Positions 1-6,837 of a DNA stretch of 42,052 nt are shown here, in pieces. The translations under genes were made by a program, and so were the position numbers. Position 1 is the stretch's first letter; every line of letters starts with the position of its first letter. This DNA is from Terriglobia bacterium. GTDB lineage: Bacteria > Acidobacteriota > Terriglobia > UBA7540. The notes under the pieces are model-generated. The model saw nothing but the letters and a program-made list of their open reading frames with translations. It was not told the origin of the DNA and did no database searches. The stretch covers positions 1 to 42,052 of the forward strand of contig JASHTY010000331.1 of assembly GCA_030040315.1 (NCBI GenBank). Direction: 5' to 3'.

Positions 1-1
1 G

Positions 2-430
2 GCATCGTCATCGGATTACATCGGCCGCCGCAATACCTACGTCATTTTCTTTCTGGTCCAGTTCGTTCTGTTCCTGACGATTCCGCGCCTGGCCGCGAGC
101 GACAACTGGCTGATGTTTGAAGCCGCGCTGTTCGTGGTGTTCACGATGTACGGCGGCGGATTCGCGACGGTTCCGGCGTTCCTCGCCGATATTTTCGGCG
201 CCGATAACGTGGGCGCGATTCACGGATCGCTTCTGACCTCCTGGAGCGCCGCCGCGGTGGCCGGCCCGGTGATTATTACGGAGCTGTCCAGCCGCGCCAA
301 GGCCGGGCTCGCGCCGGGAATGAGCAGGATCCACATCTACGACACACCTTTGCGCCTGCTGGCCGTTCTGCTGCTGGTGGGTTTTATCCTTACAACTCTC
401 CTTCGACCATTGCGGCACGACCGTCTGTAG
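2..430 (+). CDS. MFS transporter, OFA (oxalate/formate antiporter-like) family, 3' part only
   Basis: The reading frame is open from base 2, so the gene starts outside the window; the ORF track shows only the part after an internal ATG at 113. The visible ~142 residues begin with a DYIGRRNTY segment, which matches the conserved cytoplasmic loop D-x-x-G-R-R of major facilitator carriers. Hydrophobic helices follow, with a GGGFATVPAFLADIFG stretch and SLLTSWSAAAVAGP typical of OFA-type members. The C-terminus is short and basic (LRPLRHDRL). It is an inner-membrane carrier of small organic anions or related solutes; the substrate cannot be read from this fragment. A 171-bp gap separates it from the stress protein gene, in which I see no terminator. 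Family call is good, subfamily is moderate. Confidence 0.75.
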   Translation, partial: ASSSDYIGRRNTYVIFFLVQFVLFLTIPRLAASDNWLMFEAALFVVFTMYGGGFATVPAFLADIFGADNVGAIHGSLLTSWSAAAVAGPVIITELSSRAKAGLAPGMSRIHIYDTPLRLLAVLLLVGFILTTLLRPLRHDRL

Positions 431-601
431 CATCTGTCGGCTGACGGACGCCACATCTCCGCAAGTGCCCCGATTGTAGGCGGCTGACTGGCGCGGAGAT
501 CCATTTCATGCGCCTTACCTATTGCCCAGTTTATTCAGTCCCTGCTTGCAAATTGCCCGGCGTGGGAATATCCTGCGGCCACTTCCCTGTGGAGGCGTGC
601 G

Positions 602-1039
602 ATGGCCAAACCCAAGGTGATGGTGGCGATCAACAATGCCGGCTCGGTTGAGAGCCTGGTGACCCTGGCGTGTCAGTTGATGCTAGGGATGGACGCCGAC
701 CTTACCGTTTTGCACGTGGTTGAGGTGCCCATGGTTACGCCCATCGATGCGAAGGAGGAATCGATTGATCAGCGCGGCAAGGAGTTGCTGGCCCAGGCGC
801 AGCGCGTGGCAGCGGCCTTTAAGCGCCCGCCTGCCACGGAGCTGGTGCGCGCACGTGAAGTGGGTGAGGCCATCGTGGGCGTGGCCAGGGACCGCGGCGC
901 TGATATTCTCGTTATGGGCCACCACCGGCCGCATCACCATTCGCTGGGCGAAACGTTGATGGGCGGAACCGTGCAGTACGTGGCCCACCATTCTCCCTGC
1001 CGAGTGATTGTGCAGATTCCCGCGCCGGAGGCCAAATAA
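602..1039 (+). CDS. Universal stress protein, UspA family
   Basis: Single Usp domain of 145 residues, the normal length for a one-domain member. The N-terminus (KVMVAINNAGSVESLVTLA) gives the first beta-strand and helix of the Rossmann-like alpha/beta fold, and ADILVMGHH plus GGTVQYVAHHSPCRVIVQ give the C-terminal nucleotide-binding region. The G-2x-G-9x-G(S/T) signature of ATP-binding Usps is imperfect here because MGHHRPHHH replaces the usual MGxRG, so ATP binding is uncertain. The start is well supported: GGAGG lies 6 bases before the ATG. Usp proteins are cytoplasmic and respond to starvation, redox or membrane stress. It lies just upstream of a symporter gene, with a palindromic repeat between, so joint transcription is possible but not shown. 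Confidence 0.9.
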   Translation: MAKPKVMVAINNAGSVESLVTLACQLMLGMDADLTVLHVVEVPMVTPIDAKEESIDQRGKELLAQAQRVAAAFKRPPATELVRAREVGEAIVGVARDRGADILVMGHHRPHHHSLGETLMGGTVQYVAHHSPCRVIVQIPAPEAK

Positions 1040-1040
1040 T

Positions 1041-1094
1041 CGTGGCATGGCCATCCTGGCCGTGAAAAACCATGGGCAGGATGCCCATGCCACG
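1041..1094. repeat. Short palindromic dispersed repeat of the 'HGQDAHAT' type
   Basis: A 54-bp imperfect palindrome directly after the Usp stop. Arms of 21 bp (left begins CGTGGCATGG, right ends CCCATGCCACG) pair with only two mismatches around a ~12-base loop. Read on plus it would encode MAILAVKNHGQDAHAT; read on minus it gives MGILPMVFHGQDGHAT. Peptides of this pattern recur as spurious ORF parts in acidobacterial, planctomycete and verrucomicrobial genomes, which marks this as a dispersed element rather than protein sequence. It could act as an mRNA 3'-end hairpin for the Usp gene. It falsely extends the downstream symporter ORF at its N-terminus. Confidence 0.8.
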
Positions 1095-1106
1095 AAGCTT
1101 CCGCGA

Positions 1107-2390
1107 ATGAGCGAATCTTCTGAGCCCAAATCCACCGCGATCCGCGGCCCCAAGACCAGCCACATTCTTGCTGGACTGATTCTGGGGGCAGTGGCCGGAG
1201 TGTTGGCCAACATTCTGTGGGGAAGTACGGCCGCGCTGGCCAACCTGATTCACTACGTCACCGAGCCCGCGGGGCAAATGTGGCTTCGCGCGCTCATCAT
1301 GGTGGTGATTCCGCTGATCTTCGCACGCCTCAGCCTGGGCGTGGCGGGACTGGGCGACCTTCACAAGCTGGGGCGCGTGGGCCTGAAGACGGTTTTGTTC
1401 TTCCTGATGGTCACCTCGCTCGCCGCGATGCTGGGCCTGGCGATGGTGAATCTGGTGCGGCCGGGCGCGGGATTGCCGCAGCAGGTTCGCGACCGCCTGC
1501 TCTCAACCTACCATCAGGACGCGAGCGGGTTGCGCGCCACTCCACAAGGCGGCTCATTCGGAATTCAAACATTGGTGAATGTGGTGCCGCGGAATCCCCT
1601 CGGCGCCGCCGCCCAGGGTGACATGCTCGCGATGATCTTCTTCTCGCTGGCATTTGGAGTGGCCCTGGCGCTGCTTCCCGCCGAGCGCACGCGCATTCTC
1701 GCGGAAGTTCTGCGCGGCCTTGCCGACGTGATGATGGTTATCATCGAGCTGGTGATGAAACTCGCGCCCTACGGAGTATTCGCACTGCTCTTCACCGTGG
1801 CAGCACGGTTCGGATTGGACCTGTTGGCACGGCTGGGCTGGTACATCGTGACGGTGATCGTGGGGTTGGCGATTTTCGAATTCGCGGTGTATCCAGTATT
1901 AATCAAGGTTTTCACGGGATGGTCGCCGCCGGAATTCTTTCGCCGCGCCGCGCGCGCGATTCTGACGGCGCTTTCCACCAGCTCTTCCAACGCCACGCTT
2001 CCCACCACGCTCGAGGTCTGCGAAGACTCGCTGGGAATCCCCAGAGATATTTCCGGGTTCGTCGTTCCCCTTGGCGCTACCATGTGCATGAACGGCACGG
2101 CGCTGTTCGAGGGCGTCACCGTGCTGTTCATCGCCCAGGTTTTCGGCATGCACCTGCCGCTCTCATCGCAGATCGTGGTAATGGTCACCGCCATCGTGAT
2201 GTCCATGGGAGCAGCGGGAATCCCCAGCGGCGCCATTCAGGTGCTGATACTGGTGCTGGAAGCCGTAGGGATTCCTGGCGAGGGAATTGCCATGGTGGTG
2301 GGAGTCGACCGAGTGCTCGACATGTGCCGGACGGTGGTAAACGTCACTGGAGACATGCTGACCGCAGCATTTGTAGCGCGAAGCCAGTAG
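1107..2390 (+). CDS. Dicarboxylate/amino acid:cation symporter (DAACS, SLC1/GltP-type)
   Basis: An integral membrane carrier of 427 residues that would take up glutamate, aspartate or C4-dicarboxylates using a cation gradient. The hairpin-1 tip is the serine-rich STSSSNATLP, hairpin 2 carries GIPSGAI, and TM8 carries DRVLDMCRTVVNVTGD. In TM8 the Asp and Arg (D394/R397 in GltPh numbering), the Asn and the last Asp are all kept, so an acidic substrate is likely. The TM7 motif is odd: CMNGTA in place of canonical NMDGTA. The ATG at 1107 is chosen because the track's longer N-terminus is just the translated palindromic repeat; MSESSEPK leads straight into TM1. Downstream lies a long inverted repeat and the convergent PilZ gene. 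Confidence 0.92.
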   Translation: MSESSEPKSTAIRGPKTSHILAGLILGAVAGVLANILWGSTAALANLIHYVTEPAGQMWLRALIMVVIPLIFARLSLGVAGLGDLHKLGRVGLKTVLFFLMVTSLAAMLGLAMVNLVRPGAGLPQQVRDRLLSTYHQDASGLRATPQGGSFGIQTLVNVVPRNPLGAAAQGDMLAMIFFSLAFGVALALLPAERTRILAEVLRGLADVMMVIIELVMKLAPYGVFALLFTVAARFGLDLLARLGWYIVTVIVGLAIFEFAVYPVLIKVFTGWSPPEFFRRAARAILTALSTSSSNATLPTTLEVCEDSLGIPRDISGFVVPLGATMCMNGTALFEGVTVLFIAQVFGMHLPLSSQIVVMVTAIVMSMGAAGIPSGAIQVLILVLEAVGIPGEGIAMVVGVDRVLDMCRTVVNVTGDMLTAAFVARSQ

Positions 2391-2410
2391 GAAAACCGTG
2401 GCATGTAGAA

Positions 2411-2499
2411 CGGTAGCCACGGTCAATGCCCTTCTGACCGTGGGCCTTTTGAACGCTGGAAAGAACCCACGGTCAAAAGAGCACTGTTCGTGGCTACCG
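2411..2499. repeat. 89-bp nested inverted repeat in a convergent intergenic region
   Basis: The outer arms CGGTAGCCACG and CGTGGCTACCG are perfect 11-bp inverted repeats. Inner arms TGACCGTGGG (2435-2444) and CCCACGGTCA (2466-2475) are perfect over 10 bp, with a ~21-base loop. The element fills the space between the symporter stop and the end of the convergent PilZ gene. It could serve as a bidirectional transcript end, but the lack of a T-run and the nested symmetry suggest a dispersed palindromic element, a different kind from the one at 1041-1094. Confidence 0.75.
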
Positions 2500-2560
2500 G
2501 CTACCTGCTCACCGAATGATAAACTCCTGACACGTTCTGGGAAGGCCGTCGCGGCGGGGT

Positions 2561-5338
2561 TCAGATTGCCTTGGCGTGCAGGCCGACCAACGGCTTGCGC
2601 AGGCGGCTGCGGTTCTCATGGTCAATGCGGACTAGCTCGAAGCTCAGTTCCTGCGGCCGCGCTTCACGCACCAGCACCTGGGCTTGCACGCGGTAGAGTC
2701 CCGTCTGGATTTCGAGCGGCACGGTGCTGCCGGGCTTGATGTGGCACTGGCTACGGGCTATTCCACCGCCCAGGCTGAGCTGCTGAATGGAGACTCGGTG
2801 GGCCGTCTGGCTGGGTTTGACGACGCCGACCAGCGGGCTCGGCAGCTTCACGCGATCGTATCGCCGCTGGCGCAGCCAGGGGGTTTCCGGATCGGGATCG
2901 AGCGCGGTGAGCTTCAGCTCCGCCGGCGTCAGCCCGCATTGCGGTTGGAATCGATCGGCCCACTCCGGATCGATTTTCCTGAGTGCCTGCATGGCGGTGA
3001 TGCGAACTTCGCGCGGCTGCTGCCATCGCCAAAGCTTCTTGCCCTCGGCCAGCGGCCGAAGCAGGTGTTCCGCCTGAGGCTCGCGAAGCCTGCCCAGAGC
3101 CTCAATGGCTTTGATCTGCAAATACGGGTCGGCTTGACTTGCGGAGAGTTCCTCCACAATGCGCATCAATCGCGGCGTAATCGCCAGGTCGCCCGTCATT
3201 CCCAGCTCATCCACGGCTTCGGGAAGGACGGCGCGGTCGAGCATGTCATAAACCTTGTCGATCAATTGTCCGCGCTGCGGGGCAAGGCTGTTGGCCAGTT
3301 GGCGAACCACGTTGTCATGAGTCATCTGGTCCCAATCCTTCAGGCGGGTGGGAAGCAGCTCCTCCAAATCCGCCGGCTCCAATCGGCAGAGCAGGGCAAT
3401 CGTGGAAGCCGCTTCCGCGGCGGGGCGGGTTTGCAGAATCCTGTTGAGGTGCCCAACGGCTTGCATGCCCACGGCTTCAACCATTTCCAGCATGCGCTGC
3501 CATTCGTCGCGGCGGGCGCAGCGCGGAACGCGGCTGGCCACCTGGTCGACCGTGGCGTGCGGCATGCGCTTCAGAACCTCGACCAGTCCATCCGGGATGC
3601 GCGGCGACTTGATGGCTTCATCAATGAATTCGGGCAGGGGATTACCGACCTTGACGCGCGGCCACAGCAGACGCGCCAGTCCGGGCTGCTTCTGCTCCAG
3701 CATCTCCATGGTCTGAAGCGCTTCATGCACGGCACGATATTGGCGGCGCGCCGCGGCTTCATGGCTGAAGCGTACAAAGGACGCACCCAGCAGCGTCTGC
3801 AGGTCGGCGTTGCCTTCCTTGCTGAGCGCCTCGCCCATCTGGTGCAGGCTGGTCTGGAGCAGGCCGGAATTGGCTTTGGAAAACAGGTCGGCCATTTCCG
3901 TCAGGCCCGTGGCGGCTTTCCGGCGAGCATCCACGTCAGGGGTATCCACGCACTTCGCGTAATTGTCCAGGATGGCGCGGGCCGCATCCGTGTCGCCGCG
4001 GCCGATCAGTTCCTCCACATACAGGCGAACGTTGCGCGGCGGAACGGCCCAGGCCTCCGGGGAGAGCAGCATCTTCTGCTTGTGCTTCTCCGGGACGCGC
4101 GCCCAAAATTGTTTGTCCAGGATGTCGGCGTGGGATTCCACTTCCATACCCGCCTTTCCCATCTTTTCTTCCTGGGTTTTAAGAATATTTCGCAGCGAAC
4201 CAATTTCGCGCTTCAGGCGGTCGAGAAGTTCGACTACCGCGTTGGTCTTCACATCGCCGCGCTCATACCGTTGAATGGCAAAGCGAATCGCCAGGCGTTC
4301 GGCAAGCTGAAGGAGCAGGGGATCATCCGGGCGGGGCGGCTCAGCCTGGGAGTTCATGCTCATCAACGCTTGGGCCAGTGCCGCCTGACCGGCGGCGGGC
4401 AACTGATGCAAGTCGCGCTCAACAGCCTGAGCTTGCTCAGACGAGTCCGCCTGATCGACAGACTGGCCAAGCTGAGAGAGCCAACCGAGGACTTTGAAGA
4501 TGTCGGCTTCCTGTGTGGAAGATCCGCCGAGCGTGCCCGAGGCGCTTCCAGGGCTGCCCGCCGCACCACCCCCAACGCCGGCCAGGCCACCACGCACACC
4601 ACCCGCGCCAACACCCGCACCGCCTCCTACGCCCAATCCAGGCCCTGCGGATCCTGCTCCCATGCCCGGGCCGGCGCCCCCGCCAGGGCCCGCTCCCGGA
4701 CCTGCAACTCCGGGGCCCATGCCAGCTCCCGCGCCCCCGCCGGGCCCTGCGGGATTGCTCCGCGCTCCCTCAGCCGCCGCCATCAATTGCAGCAGCCGCT
4801 GCGGATCCTGGAGCCAGCCGTGGAGCTTTTGCGCGTCCTCGCCGAGCGAGCGGGCGGCCAATTGCGCCGCAAGCCCCGCTTCGCCCAGAGCGTGATCCTG
4901 CGCCACAAATCGCACTTCGTTTACCTTAATTGCGCCTTTGTCACCTCCCAGAAGCGTTTTCAACTCGGTCGCCATGGGCCCGCCCTTGGCCGACTTCGAG
5001 GAGAAGGCGCGCACGAACCGCCAGAAATCGTCAACCGACACGCGATGGGAGAAATTGATGCTGGCAAGGCCGGAAGAGGTCAATAATTGGGCGAAGCTTC
5101 GGTCGGTGGGCCGTTTTTCAAGCGGCACGCCATCCAGCAGCACCTGTGTGCCAGAGACTCCCAGCAGAAGGCCGCTCTCTCCGGAGAATTTCAAGGCCGC
5201 ACGCAAGTCGTCCCACGCGCACCCCAGAAGTGCAGTCGTCCGCTCGTGCTCAGCGCCGTACAGACGTACAGTTTTCAGGAGAATGTTAAGGCTGCGCGCG
5301 AAGCTTCGGGCCGCAACGAGATTGGATGCATCTTCCAT
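2561..5338 (-). CDS. Large HEAT-repeat protein with a C-terminal PilZ domain and Gly-rich hinge
   Basis: A 925-residue protein with no signal peptide, so probably cytoplasmic. Residues ~1-190 form a globular, mostly helical N-domain. Residues ~196-272 are a low-complexity Gly/Ala/Pro hinge (GPGGGAG-type units). Residues ~280-800 are helical, with HEAT-like repeats clearest near PYLQIKAIEALGRLREPQAEHLL. The last ~95 residues resemble PilZ: an Arg pair in RQRRYDR, then xSxxG in QLSLGGG. PilZ domains bind cyclic di-GMP through RxxxR and (D/N)xSxxG; here the D/N is Gln, so binding is plausible but weakened. I infer a c-di-GMP-responsive scaffold of unknown process. No strong ribosome site is seen before the ATG. 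TTAGTACC-type motifs lie about 100 bp upstream. Confidence 0.75.
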   Translation of the reverse strand: MEDASNLVAARSFARSLNILLKTVRLYGAEHERTTALLGCAWDDLRAALKFSGESGLLLGVSGTQVLLDGVPLEKRPTDRSFAQLLTSSGLASINFSHRVSVDDFWRFVRAFSSKSAKGGPMATELKTLLGGDKGAIKVNEVRFVAQDHALGEAGLAAQLAARSLGEDAQKLHGWLQDPQRLLQLMAAAEGARSNPAGPGGGAGAGMGPGVAGPGAGPGGGAGPGMGAGSAGPGLGVGGGAGVGAGGVRGGLAGVGGGAAGSPGSASGTLGGSSTQEADIFKVLGWLSQLGQSVDQADSSEQAQAVERDLHQLPAAGQAALAQALMSMNSQAEPPRPDDPLLLQLAERLAIRFAIQRYERGDVKTNAVVELLDRLKREIGSLRNILKTQEEKMGKAGMEVESHADILDKQFWARVPEKHKQKMLLSPEAWAVPPRNVRLYVEELIGRGDTDAARAILDNYAKCVDTPDVDARRKAATGLTEMADLFSKANSGLLQTSLHQMGEALSKEGNADLQTLLGASFVRFSHEAAARRQYRAVHEALQTMEMLEQKQPGLARLLWPRVKVGNPLPEFIDEAIKSPRIPDGLVEVLKRMPHATVDQVASRVPRCARRDEWQRMLEMVEAVGMQAVGHLNRILQTRPAAEAASTIALLCRLEPADLEELLPTRLKDWDQMTHDNVVRQLANSLAPQRGQLIDKVYDMLDRAVLPEAVDELGMTGDLAITPRLMRIVEELSASQADPYLQIKAIEALGRLREPQAEHLLRPLAEGKKLWRWQQPREVRITAMQALRKIDPEWADRFQPQCGLTPAELKLTALDPDPETPWLRQRRYDRVKLPSPLVGVVKPSQTAHRVSIQQLSLGGGIARSQCHIKPGSTVPLEIQTGLYRVQAQVLVREARPQELSFELVRIDHENRSRLRKPLVGLHAKAI

Positions 5339-5664
5339 GGGTCAGTCGGCAATGGCCGCTCCGTCGGACTGCACTCGAGCCCCGGCACGGCTCAACAGCT
5401 ATTAAGTACCATGACCCTCGGTACGCGCCAAGAGTACAATGGTACTAACCTGATAACTCTCGACAACGCGCATAGTTAGCCCTTGGCAATACTCAGTATA
5501 TTACCACAAAGGAGATATGAGGATGTGATAGTGCGCTTGAGGCAGACAGGAAGCCCCACGGACCTTGTCGAAGCATGAACTCCTGCATCTTCCCAGGAGA
5601 TTTCGGGCAATAGATGGGTCTCGGGGACTAATTTCACGAATCGGGAAGTGGATGCGAGAGATAG
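5339..5664. other. 326-bp intergenic region upstream of the PilZ gene
   Basis: No convincing gene. It carries several GTAC-centred words, including GGTACTAA at 5441-5448 and TTAAGTACC at 5402-5410, listed separately. It is both the 3' flank of the FkbM gene and the likely promoter region of the minus-strand PilZ gene. No terminator hairpin with a T-run is evident. Confidence 0.5.
5402..5448. promoter_or_regulatory. Cluster of GTAC-centred words upstream of the PilZ gene
   Basis: Within 47 bp there are TTAAGTACC, CGGTAC, AGTAC and GGTACTAA. The last word also occurs twice in tandem before the receiver-like gene (38457-38477). Both sites lie upstream of minus-strand genes, at ~60-105 bp from the start codon and in the same orientation. 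This suggests a shared regulator or promoter element, but an 8-base word could recur by chance. Confidence 0.25.
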
Positions 5665-6459
5665 TTATCCGGAAATAGAATAGACATCTCCCACATCGTA
5701 TTTCTTCGGGGGCAATGCCTTAAGGTGGTTGAGGAGATCGTCAGAGTCCACCCAATGGTCGATTTGAAGAACGCAATCCATTCCTACCGTGTAATTGAAC
5801 CTCCTGCCCTGGAGATAATCCAGGCACGACCGGGCAATTTCCAGTCGACTCGAGTGGAATTCGAAGCTAAGACTTTCTGGCATGAAGGACATCCCCCTAA
5901 GGACTTCGAAGTCGTAATCTTCGCAATCGATTTTAATGTGGCGGGGAATTCCGTATTTGTTCTTCAGTGAGTCAAGCGTAGTGACCTCCACTGTGGTGGA
6001 TTCCCTCCAGCCTGCCTCATGTACCTGGACCCATGTCTCTGATAAGGTGCTTAAGGCATTGTTAGGGCACAGATGCAGCTTTGCTGTACCCTCTGCCCGC
6101 CCTAGCGCCCGAGGCTCCAGTGAAATACGCTCCGCAAACCGCCTCTGCAATGTTGCAATACTGCGAGGATCTGGCTCGACGGCTACAACATGAGCGCCAA
6201 GGGAAAGGAACGTCTCCGTGTAGTTGCCGATGTTTGCGCCCACATCGAATACCAAATCATCTGGGTGGATAAACTGGGAGTAGAGTCGTTTGCGAGCAGT
6301 GCGCCGCAAAACAGCAGCTCGATCAAAGAGTGATCCGTATGCGAATCTGGCGGGTCTGTAAAATACTGTTCCAATCAGGTATTGGCGCAAGGCTGGCAGG
6401 ATTCTATGACTCATGGCATTGCCACGCAAATCTGGTTTAGCAATGAGGAATTTATACAT
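5665..6459 (-). CDS. FkbM-family SAM-dependent methyltransferase
   Basis: Class I methyltransferase fold of the FkbM type, often acting on hydroxyls of sugars or polyketides. SAM motif I is VFDVGANIGNYT; the acidic loop is VVAVEPDP at the end of strand 2; the family's downstream motif appears as IKIDCEDYDFEVLRGM, close to the usual IKIDxEGxExEVL with the Gly changed. The C-terminus is plain. The ORF track begins at a TTG (6492); I prefer the ATG at 6459 (MYKFLIAK), but neither start has a clear ribosome site and a third ATG exists at 6414. It stands alone between intergenic regions, so its link to the glycan locus 7 kb away is only by analogy. Confidence 0.85.
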   Translation of the reverse strand: MYKFLIAKPDLRGNAMSHRILPALRQYLIGTVFYRPARFAYGSLFDRAAVLRRTARKRLYSQFIHPDDLVFDVGANIGNYTETFLSLGAHVVAVEPDPRSIATLQRRFAERISLEPRALGRAEGTAKLHLCPNNALSTLSETWVQVHEAGWRESTTVEVTTLDSLKNKYGIPRHIKIDCEDYDFEVLRGMSFMPESLSFEFHSSRLEIARSCLDYLQGRRFNYTVGMDCVLQIDHWVDSDDLLNHLKALPPKKYDVGDVYSISG

Positions 6460-6646
6460 TCGATGAGCGATTTCGTCAAATTGTGCTTGCAAATTTGACC
6501 GCAGAAGAAAAAATTCGCAGGGTGATGCCGGGATTAGTTGCCGAACTCTTTGATTTAATATTGACCCTCAAGGTTCCTCAATATTTGAGGCGCCCAGTAT
6601 TTGTGCAAACCCGACGCGCGGAGTTCCAGGTTTCCAAATTTTTAGC

Positions 6647-6675
6647 TTGACAACCCTTGGGGATGATAGTAGCGT
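6647..6675 (+). promoter_or_regulatory. Possible sigma-70-like promoter for the S53 peptidase
   Basis: A perfect TTGACA at 6647-6652 is followed after 17 bases by TAGCGT (6670-6675), which keeps the most conserved TA...T positions of a -10 box. The transcript would begin near 6682 and carry a ~155-base leader that includes the 6753-6785 hairpin. The -10 is weak, so this is tentative. Confidence 0.35.
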
Positions 6676-6752
6676 GTTGCTGCTCACGCGAAAATTTCTA
6701 AGAGGTTTCTTACCCCCAAATGGAGTCCATGCAGGTGCTAGACCACCCGGCG

Positions 6753-6785
6753 GCAATTCCGAAAAGCTGTGTTTTTCGGAATTGC
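6753..6785 (+). promoter_or_regulatory. Perfect 13-bp hairpin in the peptidase mRNA leader
   Basis: GCAATTCCGAAAA and TTTTCGGAATTGC pair perfectly around a 7-base loop, ending 52 bases before the ATG and 35 bases before the ribosome site. There is no T-run after it, so it is not a standard terminator. It could be an mRNA-stabilising hairpin, a protein-binding site, or an inverted-repeat operator. Confidence 0.6.
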
Positions 6786-6837
6786 ATAAGGGTTTGGTGG
6801 GCATAGAAAAATCAGCGAATGGAGGAGGTTCATTTAG

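Larger units (their letters stand above)
6493..6837. other. 345-bp divergent intergenic region with the S53 peptidase leader
   Basis: Separates the FkbM gene (minus) from the peptidase gene (plus). It holds a possible sigma-70-like promoter, a perfect 13-bp hairpin and the strong ribosome site GGAGGAGG (6821-6828) 9 bases before the peptidase ATG. No additional ORF looks real. Confidence 0.6.

Noticed and set aside
2684-5086. An 800-residue plus-strand ORF opposite the HEAT/PilZ gene
   Set aside because: Antisense shadow: the minus frame has a coherent N-domain, HEAT repeats and a PilZ domain, whereas the plus frame has no recognisable domain and reflects codon bias.
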